A stretch of DNA of 64,000 nt from Hufsiella ginkgonis (GTDB lineage: Bacteria; Bacteroidota; Bacteroidia; Sphingobacteriales; Sphingobacteriaceae): contig NZ_WVHS01000003.1 of the NCBI RefSeq assembly GCF_009834915.1, forward strand, positions 881,558 to 945,557. The letters are read 5' to 3'. Shown here piece after piece: positions 18,301 to 26,152 of the stretch (positions are counted from its first letter, which is position 1; each line of letters opens with the position of its first letter). The notes beneath the pieces were generated by a model. That model did not search any database, was not told the DNA's origin, and saw only the letters and a program-made list of their open reading frames with translations. A program made the translations under genes and the position numbers.

Positions 18301-19260
18301 CATCACCTCGAGCAAACTGGTCGCAGTCATTTGCGCTTCCATCAAGGCAATATGGATGTACTGGGCCGCCCGGTAAGCGCCGTAGGTCACGATAAGTACC
18401 TTGATGATGTCAATAACATCCTGGTAATGTTCTACCAGGTAGATCGCCGACTGGATCCCTGCATTGAAAACCCCCTCATTGCTTTCACCCATGTCATTGA
18501 GCATCCGATCCCAAGCATCTGAAAGATTGGAGAGCTGCCCTGTGAGCGTTTTCGATTGCTCGCGCATCAGGTTGTAGAATATCCCGGCAGATCCGGTCAT
18601 ATTCTTGAATGCCTCCTCGATCTGTGGGAAACCGACTTTACCAGCTTCCACCAAGCCACGCACTTCGCCTTCGGTTACTTTAAATACCTTGGCGAGCTCT
18701 GCGATGATAGGAATACCCCGCCCTGTGAATTGGTTAATATCCTGTTGGTAGGCGCGTCCCTGTGTGCGGAGGGTGCCGTACAGATAAGCAATATCGCCGA
18801 TCGGCGCCGAGACACCGGCCGCGACGTTACCGAGTCGCTCGAGCGTGCTGGTCACTTCGCCAGCCCCTACACCATACGCAAGGAGCTGCTTGGTGCTGGA
18901 TGCGACTTCCGTGAGAGTAAAGGGCGTAACCGCTGCAAGCTTTACGGTTTCGGCCATCAGCGCATCGGCCTTTGACTTGCTTTTTAGTATGGTCCGATAG
19001 GCAACCTCCAGCTGCTGAAATTCGCCGCGGACCGCCACCATCGATGTGACGAAACTCGTAATAGAACTTATCGAGAAATAGCCGGTAACAGCTTGCGCAG
19101 CCTTTTTTGCGAAATTATCAAACTGCGTACCTTGTTGCTGGATGGTTTGGGACAAATGCAGGAACCGCTGCTCAATTCTTTCGGCAGTCTGCTGCAGCGG
19201 ATCGTCGTCGAGCGACGCCGTCCAGTTCATACTTCCATTCTGCCGAAATCTTACAGCCAT
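15322..19260 (-). CDS. Phage tail tape measure protein
   Basis: At 1312 residues this is the longest tail gene apart from the tail tip. It has the tape-measure signature near residues 65-210 (EVAYRTILKSKSKADALM; TPFTLTEVASSTKQLLAYGV; GRGIPIIAELAKVF), then hydrophobic segments around 310-365 and long stretches of charged coiled coil in the middle. It sets tail length and may pass into the host membrane on injection. It follows the chaperone frames directly, as in other siphophages, and confirms a long flexible tail. Confidence 0.93.
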   Translation of the reverse strand: MAVRFRQNGSMNWTASLDDDPLQQTAERIEQRFLHLSQTIQQQGTQFDNFAKKAAQAVTGYFSISSITSFVTSMVAVRGEFQQLEVAYRTILKSKSKADALMAETVKLAAVTPFTLTEVASSTKQLLAYGVGAGEVTSTLERLGNVAAGVSAPIGDIAYLYGTLRTQGRAYQQDINQFTGRGIPIIAELAKVFKVTEGEVRGLVEAGKVGFPQIEEAFKNMTGSAGIFYNLMREQSKTLTGQLSNLSDAWDRMLNDMGESNEGVFNAGIQSAIYLVEHYQDVIDIIKVLIVTYGAYRAAQYIHIALMEAQMTATSLLEVMSARLDKVMKALNATISANPYVLAATAIVALATAFYVYSDSLDAVGEATKEANSQLDIERNKLQQLLDVANNENLSKKARERAIKDLNKLSPEYLGNLNLETLKTDDAKKALDNYVKSLEKSIRLKILNKKLEDLINQENEGPGFGTKMLDLVFNGTTGGVNAFALNSTINNALEQQKVKDQIKKLTEEVDEETSKVTEKVRRDIASIDADIASKKAELAKTTNNAEYKRVEAEINALEREKARITGIATKASKEYNKSLEKKAELIAKLAALNEKYSVATESQEKQKLAEIKGDFAALQAEIDKLNKSKKNKAGALNLNLAPALQKAINDETGLQEVERTKTIIEEQKQLFNDYEAYKLEYGAKNADQRFAEELRGYETYVKYLESLTPVEGDLSVRAKKLKEYLDKELPKAKKEQANKEFDYNMANLKRVLDETRTAKVEEARIEAKFEKDLSILRTKFKGEEFEARKKQLERNRAIELDGVRIMAFEETKIAQDMAKNLFFMTREQLKEQIRNLKNDLKDKSLTPAQKEAGKNALNQAQNLLKSSGGTGLEALFPEAVAIKEALDKISKSFGMASQDFAELSGAFEGVNDELAFTLSTISRITGVVSNVAGKLAAGDLFGAITSGIAGIMSINKRVKEMNAAARAEVQAYYDTAYKGEVQYLALLRERARELAAQEKGTLSNIQKQRVLLATQTSDIDRKYQELFNKLQKQQYVASVDYQHGTWFRKAKVTQNMAGLSGLTYEEIEKLFTEGKLTNGAKVLFEQLQKLKEEGGDVTEALASVAAKAAEIFTGTTAEAITDTIADGFANGFTKVEDFAASTEDIIRKALLNALKYQALEGPIKKLYEQFAKDAESGGALDASEIAAFTAGINKTITDAALFADQLQKATGISLGKVTDNSANKNSLKGALASASQESIDVLSGYMASNRLIQIDMLAIGRQKLASILQIEIYTGRTATNTDRLANIETALVSINKKMDIPVDALRSGGRIP

Positions 19261-19261
19261 T

Positions 19262-19462
19262 TCAAATTCCCTTTAGCAGCTTTTCAAAATCCTCAGCGAT
19301 CACTGTATTTTTACTTGTGGCTTTGGCTCTCTTTTTAGTTTTCTTGCTGATCTGTTCGTTTAATTCTGATGACTTATCCTGTTCGTCGGTTTCGGTATCG
19401 AAATCCTGATCAGGAATAGTGGCCGACAGCATCTGAAAATTCTGATAACTCATCTTCCACAA
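19262..19462 (-). CDS. Tail assembly chaperone, -1 frame extension (T-like)
   Basis: From the first possible start (TTG 19462) this frame encodes 66 residues (MSYQNFQMLSATIPDQDFD, then a Lys-rich tail). The frame is open further upstream, through 19537 and into the 3' end of the 19531-20022 gene. The extra stretch is protein-like (YIGENSLWGTIG, then YFRYTYDQILWK) but has no start codon. It is in the -1 frame relative to the upstream gene. The order, a G-like gene, a frameshifted T-like extension and then the tape measure, is that of lambda-type tail chaperones, so this is probably made as a G-T fusion. Confidence 0.75.
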   Translation of the reverse strand: MWKMSYQNFQMLSATIPDQDFDTETDEQDKSSELNEQISKKTKKRAKATSKNTVIAEDFEKLLKGI

Positions 19463-19505
19463 TATTTGGTCATAGGTGTATCGGAAATATTTAATATTGG
19501 ATCCG

Positions 19506-19535
19506 ATAGTCCCCCATAGGCTATTTTCCCCTATG
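19506..19535 (-). promoter_or_regulatory. Pseudoknot-like structure at the frameshift site
   Basis: On the minus strand CATAGG (19535-19530) can pair with CCTATG (19520-19515). ATAG in that loop (19524-19521) can pair with CTAT (19509-19506), giving an H-type pseudoknot that spans the stop codon of the upstream chaperone gene. No classical X-XXY-YYZ slippery heptamer was seen just before it. Confidence 0.5.
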
Positions 19536-20022
19536 TACTCGCCGGGCTCGCTTCGTCTTCCAGAATCTTTATGTTTCCTTTGATCAAAGCGATAGAGGCT
19601 GTAAAAGCCGACACGTCCATCTTGTCGACTATCACACGAAAAGCGGACAGGATCTCCTTCGCCTCGTAATTTTGAAGAACGAAATCGATGTCTGCCCGGG
19701 AAACCTTTTTTTTGTTGTTCTTGATGGCGAGGACTATCACGCGCGCCACATCTTCGCCGTGTTTGTCAAGCAACTGGTACCCGGTGGAGAGCAAGTTCTT
19801 TACATCTACCTCTTTTAAGTCAACTGCGAGTAGTATCCGCGCAATCCTGATCATTGGTCCCAGGCATAGTGGCTTGAGGTAAAATTTCTTTACCGGTTTT
19901 TTAAGCTTCAGCTTAATTAGCACGCTTTCAAAAAACTCAGGCGATGTCAAACCAACCTCAATTTCAGTTTTCTCCTGCGTGATCGCAGCACCCAGGTTAT
20001 TAAGAACGTCTAGTCTTTCCAT
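19531..20022 (-). CDS. Tail assembly chaperone (G-like)
   Basis: The 163-residue mainly helical protein lies between the tail tube and tape measure genes, the position of gpG-type chaperones that coat the tape measure during tail assembly. It ends EDEASPAST before TAG at 19533-19531. A -1 frame extension continues past the stop to 19262. The family assignment rests on position, size and the frameshift layout. A strong terminator separates it from the tail tube gene upstream, so its level is probably lower. Confidence 0.78.
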   Translation of the reverse strand: MERLDVLNNLGAAITQEKTEIEVGLTSPEFFESVLIKLKLKKPVKKFYLKPLCLGPMIRIARILLAVDLKEVDVKNLLSTGYQLLDKHGEDVARVIVLAIKNNKKKVSRADIDFVLQNYEAKEILSAFRVIVDKMDVSAFTASIALIKGNIKILEDEASPAST

Positions 20023-20023
20023 A

Positions 20024-20065
20024 AGAAAAAAAATAGGCAGGCAGGAGTGTTCCGTGCCTGCCTAT
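20024..20065 (-). terminator. Terminator after the tail tube gene
   Basis: On the minus strand TAGGCAGGCA and TGCCTGCCTA form a 10-bp stem with an 11-base loop, followed by eight Ts. It lies 20 bp beyond the tail tube stop, inside the late operon, and should give many more tube transcripts than chaperone transcripts. Confidence 0.88.
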
Positions 20066-20085
20066 GTTAATGGTATTCGGGTTGA

Positions 20086-20928
20086 TTATTCAGATTCAGG
20101 CATAACGGTAAGGACAACGTCGCCTTCGGCAAAAATGCCGTAGTATTCGATCCCGTCCGCTGCAGTGAATGAGAAATATTCACCAGCGTATTCTGCCGTA
20201 AACGAAATTGTTCCAACGTTTGAAGATGCAATGAAGATCTCCATGTCTTTCGGAAGTCCGACGTGAGGATTGATTACGTTGAATTTGAACGCCTTATCGG
20301 GATCCGCGCCGCCACTGGTTGCCGCTGAAATACCTCCGCCTGATGCGTTGCCGCTCGAAGCGAATGTAAGGGTAGTATCCCAGGAAGTCGGTATGGACCC
20401 GCCAGCATTAAGGTATTTAAGTTTCCAGGGTGGAAGCGCTACGCCATTTGCATCAGTAGGTGTCAATATTTTAGCAATAACACCCATTGAAACCACGCCG
20501 CTCCGGGTGAAGTTTCCGCTAAAGTTATAGGCTAAACTGGTAAGGAAGAACGTGAATTGGGCTTTTTTGCCCTTCAGCGGCTTTGTTGTTAGGCGAACTG
20601 CCTTTTCCACGATAACTGTATCCGCCGGTGGGGTGAATTCATCATCAACTTCGACATAACTACCACCGGAAACAGTAGCAATTTTGGAACCTTCGGCGTT
20701 AATGGTGCCGAGATTCAATGTAGCAGCTTCTGTATCAGATGGAAGCGACAACCGGATACCTGGTTTGTCTTCTACCCGGATGTCATTGGTGGTTTGCTCC
20801 GGTATCGTCAGTGAAACCGAATCATCTGTGATATCCTCAAATCTGACCCAACCGGTAGGTGCAGCACCGTTTACGCCGGGGGTGCCTAACTCAACAGTTT
20901 CGACTCCCCATAAAAATTTCTCCGCCAT
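20086..20928 (-). CDS. Major tail (tube) protein
   Basis: The 280-residue protein is rich in beta-strand pattern, Gly, Thr and Ser, with few charged helices (RLSLPSDTEAATLNLGTIN; AQFTFFLTSLAYNFSG). Its place between tail-completion and chaperone genes is that of the tube protein in siphophages. A tail tube of stacked hexamers would surround the tape measure. A terminator follows directly, consistent with the need for many copies. No sheath gene is present. Confidence 0.82.
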   Translation of the reverse strand: MAEKFLWGVETVELGTPGVNGAAPTGWVRFEDITDDSVSLTIPEQTTNDIRVEDKPGIRLSLPSDTEAATLNLGTINAEGSKIATVSGGSYVEVDDEFTPPADTVIVEKAVRLTTKPLKGKKAQFTFFLTSLAYNFSGNFTRSGVVSMGVIAKILTPTDANGVALPPWKLKYLNAGGSIPTSWDTTLTFASSGNASGGGISAATSGGADPDKAFKFNVINPHVGLPKDMEIFIASSNVGTISFTAEYAGEYFSFTAADGIEYYGIFAEGDVVLTVMPESE

Positions 20929-20932
20929 TTTT

Positions 20933-21346
20933 TTACTTATTAAGTGTTCTAAAATTTAATCTGATGTTTTGATAGTGCTCGAAAATGTCTCTCTCTTCGA
21001 ATGTTGTTACCTGATCAATCTCAATGTTATAATCATCGCCCCAGTAGTCCTTCAGCGGCTCGATCACCATTTTTGTCAACTGATTAAGACGAACGAAATC
21101 TACCTGAGATCGATCGACATTAGCTCCGTCAACTGACAGGACTAGGTTAGGCACGTGTATGTTTATGTTCACTAAGCAGTATTGAACTGCTTCATTTGAT
21201 GCACCTAAACAATTGATGACCACATCTTCAAGATGTGATCCATCGATGCGCTTAAGCTTATAAACGGATCCAGAAATGATCGACGCAACTTGGCTCTCAC
21301 GAGTGATATCGTAAACGATTTGAACGATTTCTAAATTCGTCTTCAT
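20933..21346 (-). CDS. Tail completion / tail terminator-like protein
   Basis: The 137-residue protein has alternating strands and helices (NINIHVPNLVLSVDG; LTKMVIEPLKDYW). It occupies the slot of the tail terminator, between the gp10-like gene and the tail tube. It overlaps its upstream neighbour by 4 bp (ATGA). The family was not recognised directly. Confidence 0.65.
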   Translation of the reverse strand: MKTNLEIVQIVYDITRESQVASIISGSVYKLKRIDGSHLEDVVINCLGASNEAVQYCLVNINIHVPNLVLSVDGANVDRSQVDFVRLNQLTKMVIEPLKDYWGDDYNIEIDQVTTFEERDIFEHYQNIRLNFRTLNK

Positions 21347-21783
21347 GCTTGGAAGTTCCTCAACAATGATTCAAGCTGTTGCTTTAGCATCGACTCCGCT
21401 CTATCCGAGCTATTTGTGAGCACATCGTAACCTTTGCTTTCAACAGCCGCTGCGTAGTTCATACCAGCTACGACAATTAAGATGTAACCCTTCCTGTCAG
21501 CAGAGGGGATTTCGTTGAATGCGTCCCTTGCAGCCTTAAGTCCGTCAGGTACAGCTCCGGGAAAGCTTATTGCTCTTTTACTCCCGTCTTTGTAAATAAT
21601 GTACCCTATAGACTGGCGCAGATTGCCGGTTCGGTCGATGTAGGTGCCATTCGTTCGCGCGTTAGCAACAAACGACTCGCCTACATAATGGAAAAGCCTA
21701 AAAATTGCATCATCCAGGAGGCCAAGCTTTCGCTTTATTTCCTTTTTGATATCGGCTGCTGTGAAATTTGGCTTTATACCCAT
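21343..21783 (-). CDS. HK97 gp10-like neck/tail-completion protein
   Basis: The 146-residue protein contains YIDRTGNLRQSIGYIIYKDG, the characteristic motif of gp10-type proteins at the head-tail joint, and a later segment GMNYAAAVESKGYDVL that also fits. ATG 21783 is chosen; the frame extends to a TTG nine bases upstream, inside the overlap with the preceding gene. It is coupled to the next gene by ATGA. Confidence 0.8.
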   Translation of the reverse strand: MGIKPNFTAADIKKEIKRKLGLLDDAIFRLFHYVGESFVANARTNGTYIDRTGNLRQSIGYIIYKDGSKRAISFPGAVPDGLKAARDAFNEIPSADRKGYILIVVAGMNYAAAVESKGYDVLTNSSDRAESMLKQQLESLLRNFQA

Positions 21784-22106
21784 GCTCTGCAATTCAATTG
21801 GCCAGATGAAAATCTCGTTATCGTTCCCTTGCCAAACTCACCGTCTCGGCCAAGCAATGTAACCTCCACACCAACTCGGATCTCCCCTGTGCCTTTAGGG
21901 AAAAATATCGCCCAATCGAAAACTATTTGCTTCCCGTCGGCTCCATTGATCACCGCGCCCTTGCCGTTTGGTTCTGCGCGGCAAGGAACATTAACAGATT
22001 CGCCTGGCAAGGGTGTGATCCAATCACCCTTACCATCCCGAGAACTGTTTCCAGTTCCTGGTTGAAATGAGATGATATGAGGATACTGAGTTATCATAAC
22101 CTGCAT
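21774..22106 (-). CDS. Head closure (stopper)-like protein
   Basis: The 110-residue beta-rich protein lies between the connector-like and gp10-like genes, the position of head-closure proteins. A segment like FDWAIFFPKGTGEIRVGVEV fits small-barrel stopper proteins. Its ATG forms the 3' side of a 6-bp hairpin (22105-22120), an arrangement also seen at 30290. Assignment is mostly positional. Confidence 0.65.
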   Translation of the reverse strand: MQVMITQYPHIISFQPGTGNSSRDGKGDWITPLPGESVNVPCRAEPNGKGAVINGADGKQIVFDWAIFFPKGTGEIRVGVEVTLLGRDGEFGKGTITRFSSGQLNCRAWV

Positions 22107-22120
22107 AACCGAAAGGTTAT
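22105..22120 (-). promoter_or_regulatory. Hairpin at the start codon of the head-closure gene
   Basis: ATAACC-GAAA-GGTTAT on the plus strand is a 6-bp stem with a 4-base loop. On the minus strand the last bases of the stem overlap the ATG at 22106. The same pattern recurs at 30289-30313 and 43788-43803. Confidence 0.5.
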
Positions 22121-22121
22121 A

Positions 22122-22445
22122 TCACCAGGGACTCGCGGTCCCAATTTTGTCGTTATTCCCCAGGTCAGCCGTATCAGGCGCGCCCCATTTCTTCAAAAGC
22201 AGTTTCCGGAAATTGAGAAAGTCGTCTCGCTGGCCGATGCTTAAACTATACCCGCCTTCTGTCACGGAGGATGGATGCAGGATGACGCTTAATAAAAGCC
22301 TTGCAAGGCTCAGGTCTACCGACTTTTCATCATCTTTCGTGTAAATGGCGTTACCATCGACCGACTGGTCAATGAGCGCTTTATCCACCGCTAAATCCGA
22401 CACCGGTATCTCAATTTGTCCTCGCAAGGCCTCTTTAACTGTCAT
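22122..22445 (-). CDS. Head-tail connector-like protein
   Basis: The 107-residue helical protein (LARLLLSVILHPSSVTEGG, then DDFLNFRKLLLKKWG) has the length and place of gp6-like connector proteins that sit under the portal. It lies between the head proteins and the head-closure gene. No signature motif was recognised. Confidence 0.6.
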   Translation of the reverse strand: MTVKEALRGQIEIPVSDLAVDKALIDQSVDGNAIYTKDDEKSVDLSLARLLLSVILHPSSVTEGGYSLSIGQRDDFLNFRKLLLKKWGAPDTADLGNNDKIGTASPW

Positions 22446-22467
22446 GCTTCAAAGAACTATGCGCCGA

Positions 22468-22950
22468 TTACTCGGCAGATGAATGCTCCTGGATAACGCC
22501 CTGGTTAAGCAAAATCTTAAGGCGGTCAGAGTTCAGTCCGGTCACGTGATCACCAGAATTAAACTGTCGATCCTTTTCCTTATCTACGAAGCCTTTGCCG
22601 TCGGATACAACGTACTTTGCTCTGGCCTTTACTTCCAACTCCGTGCGTTTAATCGTTTCCTGAGCGATATCTCCCGAGCCGGCCTTAGCGGAATTGGTAA
22701 ACTCCTTGACCAACTCGTGTATAAACTCTCCAGAATGCTCCTTAAAGCTTTCGATTGCCGCGATTACTTTCTCGTTGGAATCGACTACGGCCTGATTTGA
22801 CTGTAGAATCTGGTCCACCCAGTCCGGTGTTTCAGAAACCAGCAAGGTCCCTGTGTTTTCGGCAGTGGTAGTCTGTTCGCCGTTTTCTGCTCCGGCGGCA
22901 GGAGCCGCACCTGGTGCGGTCTCCTTGGCTTGGTTCTGCTCAGGCTTCAT
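22468..22950 (-). CDS. Hypothetical head protein
   Basis: The 160-residue protein has a low-complexity Ala/Glu/Thr N-terminus (about 40 residues), then predicted helices (QAVVDSNEKVIAAIESFKEH). A C-terminal segment (GDHVTGLNSDRLKILLNQG) ends the protein. It overlaps the major capsid stop by one base and is made from the same message. It could be a minor head or connector component. Confidence 0.6.
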   Translation of the reverse strand: MKPEQNQAKETAPGAAPAAGAENGEQTTTAENTGTLLVSETPDWVDQILQSNQAVVDSNEKVIAAIESFKEHSGEFIHELVKEFTNSAKAGSGDIAQETIKRTELEVKARAKYVVSDGKGFVDKEKDRQFNSGDHVTGLNSDRLKILLNQGVIQEHSSAE

Positions 22951-24044
22951 TATACAGTGGCGATATTTGATTGTAAAATAAAGATTCCGTCAATCGCTTC
23001 AAGCGCCGGGAAGGCGTTCAGTTCTGCCGCGGTATATTCCCTCCACGGATCATTATCATGCCATTTGGACACGATGGTGCGATCGTACTTCGCGTAGTTG
23101 ATACCAGCGACCTTTTCCCATTCCTCGATCGAGATCGCATTATGAACGATCCCGAGCTTTCCTTCAGGGATGAACACAACATTTTCCTTTTTGAAGGGAT
23201 TGATGGTATCCACTTTGCCGTCCTTTTCGATGCCCCTACGCTCATTAATGAGTTTGATCATCGGCAGCCCGTTGGCTACCAGGAATTCGTTAACGGTATT
23301 GAGCGTCACGAGGAACTTCGCATTGCTGCCCGGGTTCTGGTAACCGGAGATCGCCGCCTTAACGTTCGTGAGGTTTTGGATCGTGAACCAGAGTTCCTGA
23401 TCAATCCATATCTCTTTGAACTTGCGGCCACTCAGCGCAGCGTAGCGAACCACATCGCGAATGTCCTTAAAGGGATCGGCCGCGTTGTCGGTCCACACCG
23501 TGGTGACGGTCCTTTTCTGATCCGCCTTGGCCAGTAAATCTACTGTGCCAAAAACAACGCCGTCAGGATTGTTGGTGATGGTGACATCCACCTGGAAAGT
23601 TGATACGGCTTGGAGGAACATGATATCGAGCCGGCGATCGGTGGAAGTTGCAGCGTTCTGCACGTCATTCCAAAGTTTCGCAATAAGCTGGTTCAATTTT
23701 TCCCTGTCCGAAATCGGCAAGGTTTGAAGCACGCGAAGCTTCCGATAGTCATCTTGGTTCAGGCTGAATTTTTCCTTCATCGTCGGGATCTTACCATCGA
23801 GTTTCTCGAGGGCGGCCCGGCTGCGAAGCGGTGCCGAAGAATCCGGATCAACGATTGATGCAGCCGCTTCAATGCGGGACCTGCCAATGGCGGTAGCGAA
23901 TGTAAGGTCGGTCTGTGGTAAGCCCCAATCAAGATACTGGCGCCAGATAGACTGCGTGTAAAGTGCGTCGACCGAGTTGTCGATCAGCGCCTGGAGATTC
24001 TGGCTCTGAGCCAGGTCTCCGAATAATGATGCTACAATAGCCAT
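22950..24044 (-). CDS. Major capsid protein (lambda gpE-like family)
   Basis: The 364-residue protein shows the pattern of the major capsid protein E family: a helical N-terminus with LDGKIPTMKEKFSLNQDDYRK, the long central part with DPFKDIRDVVRYAALSGRK and WIDQELWFTIQN, and the C-terminal VVFIPEGKLGIVHNA strand. It forms the icosahedral shell. It follows the scaffold and decoration-like genes, the normal order for this family. Confidence 0.9.
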   Translation of the reverse strand: MAIVASLFGDLAQSQNLQALIDNSVDALYTQSIWRQYLDWGLPQTDLTFATAIGRSRIEAAASIVDPDSSAPLRSRAALEKLDGKIPTMKEKFSLNQDDYRKLRVLQTLPISDREKLNQLIAKLWNDVQNAATSTDRRLDIMFLQAVSTFQVDVTITNNPDGVVFGTVDLLAKADQKRTVTTVWTDNAADPFKDIRDVVRYAALSGRKFKEIWIDQELWFTIQNLTNVKAAISGYQNPGSNAKFLVTLNTVNEFLVANGLPMIKLINERRGIEKDGKVDTINPFKKENVVFIPEGKLGIVHNAISIEEWEKVAGINYAKYDRTIVSKWHDNDPWREYTAAELNAFPALEAIDGIFILQSNIATV

Positions 24045-24047
24045 TTC

Positions 24048-24635
24048 TTAATACGATTGAGAGTAAATGATTCTCGGCAGTGCCGCTTCCAGATCGACCG
24101 AGTATGGCACCCTGCGGGCGTAAATTGTTCCGCGGATGATCACCGTTACACTTTCGCCAGTTTCAACTTTGGTGTCTTTCCATAACAGGCCGTTGACACC
24201 TCCAAACGAAGAGTTGTTTGCGCCGGTCGTACTTGAGGCGAACACGAAATCGTTGGCAGAAACGGCGCCGATCGTGGTACCTACAGTCACCAGATCATAG
24301 TTCGCATTCGAAGTATCGATCACAGTGATAGGGTAAGCCTTATTGGCTGTTCGTGCTCCGAAGTTGTCCCCAACTTTAAAGCGGCTACCTTTCGCGATTT
24401 TGTAGTCGGTCGCCGAGCCACCGGCGTTTTCATAGACGACGCCGGTGGTGATCGCCTTTGCGGTGCGGGTCGCCTCATTGAAGATCATCGGCGTGCCGGC
24501 TTTCAGGATCGCGCCGGCGACCAGACCGGTAGTGTCCAGGAGAAATCCCCCCTGGGCGGTCTGGAGATCTTCTCCTTTTCCTTGCCATACCGGGATGTCA
24601 CCGGTAGAGAAGGCTCTTTTGTATCCTAATCCCAT
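24048..24635 (-). CDS. Head decoration-like protein
   Basis: The 195-residue beta-rich protein (IPVWQGKGEDLQTAQGGFLL; GTPMIFNEATRTAKAITTG) has the features of gpD-like capsid decoration proteins and lies directly upstream of the major capsid gene. ATG 24635 is chosen because the longer frame would overlap the scaffold gene by more than 120 bp. It probably binds the capsid surface after expansion. Confidence 0.75.
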   Translation of the reverse strand: MGLGYKRAFSTGDIPVWQGKGEDLQTAQGGFLLDTTGLVAGAILKAGTPMIFNEATRTAKAITTGVVYENAGGSATDYKIAKGSRFKVGDNFGARTANKAYPITVIDTSNANYDLVTVGTTIGAVSANDFVFASSTTGANNSSFGGVNGLLWKDTKVETGESVTVIIRGTIYARRVPYSVDLEAALPRIIYSQSY

Positions 24636-24645
24636 AAATTTATTT

Positions 24646-25296
24646 TTAAGCAGTTTTTTTGGTCGCGGCTTCAGCTTGTTTTTTTGCGAATGCAACGACA
24701 TCTGGGTTAACTTTTGCATCACCACTGTTGTTGCCACCGGAACCGGCCGGAGGTTGTCCCAACCCGCCAAGCGGATTGCTTACAACGCCAGACCCTTTAA
24801 GCTCTGACCAGTCAGCTTCGATTTCCTGAAGAACAGTATCAATGTCCTCTTCTTTCTCGGGAACGCGCCCCTTCAGTAACGCTGCCGGAATTTGTTTCTC
24901 CTTCAGCTTAGCTTCAAGTTGCGACTTGATGGTCAATGTTTGTTTCTCCTTGACAATGCCGGTAACCACAGTGCCCAAACCCTCGACGGATTTTACAAGC
25001 GCTTTGGCCCATGATGGCATGTCAGGATCTTCGGCTACCGGCTTAGTAGCACTGCCTTCTTCTGTAGTTTCTTGCGCAGGCTCTTTCTTTGGAGCCTTAA
25101 GCGCCAAAGTAGCCCGGCGATCTCCTTCTTTTGCAGCATCCTGGATCAGATCATCGAGTTCCGCAACTTGGCCCTCAATTTCCGATTCTTCAGTAATTTT
25201 TGCGTCAATTCTGGCAGCGAGTGCTTCTAAATAAGTGTTAGAAAGGCCCTTACCCTTGTATTTAAGTTTAAGGAACGCCAATACTTTATCCTTCAT
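24646..25296 (-). CDS. Capsid scaffold-like protein
   Basis: The 216-residue protein is highly charged and helical, with an N-terminal helix bundle (LSNTYLEALAARIDAKITEE), an acidic and Pro-rich linker, a second coil and a Lys/Ala-rich C-terminus (DVVAFAKKQAEAATKKTA). This composition and the place at the head of the capsid genes are typical of scaffolding proteins. No protease domain was seen. It is the first gene after a 150-bp gap holding a terminator and a possible late promoter. Confidence 0.75.
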   Translation of the reverse strand: MKDKVLAFLKLKYKGKGLSNTYLEALAARIDAKITEESEIEGQVAELDDLIQDAAKEGDRRATLALKAPKKEPAQETTEEGSATKPVAEDPDMPSWAKALVKSVEGLGTVVTGIVKEKQTLTIKSQLEAKLKEKQIPAALLKGRVPEKEEDIDTVLQEIEADWSELKGSGVVSNPLGGLGQPPAGSGGNNSGDAKVNPDVVAFAKKQAEAATKKTA

Positions 25297-25372
25297 GGTT
25301 TATTAGGTGATTAAAGCCCAAAAGTATCGCGAACCAGGGGAGATGCTTCTGTAGGCGGCTCGCTAAAATGTC

Positions 25373-25388
25373 ACCATTGGCAAATGGT
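25373..25388. promoter_or_regulatory. Inverted repeat upstream of the capsid operon
   Basis: ACCATT-GGCA-AATGGT lies 77 bp before the scaffold start and just beyond the terminator of the gene upstream. A site with similar half-sequence (ATCACC-GAAT-GGTGAT) lies at 34927-34942. It may bind a late regulator. Confidence 0.35.
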
Positions 25389-25402
25389 CTGATTTTAACA
25401 AA

Positions 25403-25427
25403 AATCCCCGACAGATGGCCGGGGATT
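25403..25427 (-). terminator. Terminator before the capsid operon
   Basis: On the minus strand AATCCCCG and CGGGGATT form an 8-bp stem followed by a T-run (TTTTTG). It ends transcripts of the 25448-26112 genes, so the capsid genes probably have their own promoter in 25297-25400. Confidence 0.75.
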
Positions 25428-25447
25428 ACGCACGAAGTGTGACAGGT

Positions 25448-25840
25448 TTACCTTAAGAATGGCTCATCACCGGTAATAGCGAAATAGCAATTCTGGAATT
25501 CGTGAACATGTTCAATATGACTCAGATCGATCTCAACGACATCAGATTCAGTTTCCCGCTCGTAATACAAACCAGTTTTGGAATTCCATCGGAAGTTACC
25601 CAACGCCAGGTCGTGGCTAGTTGTTATTTTAGAGAATCCAAGCTTTGTTAACCACTTTTCAGTAAGAGGCAGGCCCTGAAAAAAGTCAGACCCGCTATTC
25701 CATTTGCTGACGAACCGGCCCTGAGTATTATTATTGGTACCTGTAATTCTGGTCTTGGTGATACTTTCGATAATACAGTATTCTACTTCTTCATTAAGAC
25801 TTTTGACGATATTTCCAATTCTTACATCTGTCGCTTTCAT
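25448..25840 (-). CDS. Conserved Bacteroidota phage protein, unknown function
   Basis: The 130-residue protein has a layout familiar from Bacteroidota phages and mobile elements: VRIGNIVKSLNEEVEYCIIE, then GLPLTEKWLTKLGF, then a C-terminal HVHEFQNCYFAITGDEPF. The ends suggest a small mixed domain. Its function is not known. It overlaps the upstream gene by 4 bp and is followed by a terminator. Confidence 0.75.
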   Translation of the reverse strand: MKATDVRIGNIVKSLNEEVEYCIIESITKTRITGTNNNTQGRFVSKWNSGSDFFQGLPLTEKWLTKLGFSKITTSHDLALGNFRWNSKTGLYYERETESDVVEIDLSHIEHVHEFQNCYFAITGDEPFLR

Positions 25841-26112
25841 AATTTCGGTTTATTTTTTATGGCCGTGTTCATTCCCGGGTGATATTTTTCAATGTAGTCG
25901 TTTAACGCAACTGTAAGTGATATCCATCGGCTGTGCGGCTCATGATCCTTCCAACGCCTGGTTATTTCCGCATTAGGGAGCACAAATGGTTCGGTGTATG
26001 TGTCGTAAAGCCAATTAATTTCTTTTTCGAGCCTGATGACTTCGGGATCAGCCTTATAAGCCGAAACTATCGTTATCATTTCCTGTATTGATAGGTGATT
26101 GTCGTCTTGCAT
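25837..26112 (-). CDS. Hypothetical protein
   Basis: The 91-residue protein is not recognised. It is charged, helical and without a membrane segment (EVIRLEKEINWLYDTYTEPF). It is coupled by ATGA to the gene at 25448-25840. Confidence 0.6.
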   Translation of the reverse strand: MQDDNHLSIQEMITIVSAYKADPEVIRLEKEINWLYDTYTEPFVLPNAEITRRWKDHEPHSRWISLTVALNDYIEKYHPGMNTAIKNKPKL

Positions 26113-26152
26113 GCCTCAAAAATCGCGAAAATACTCGTATTGTACCAATATT

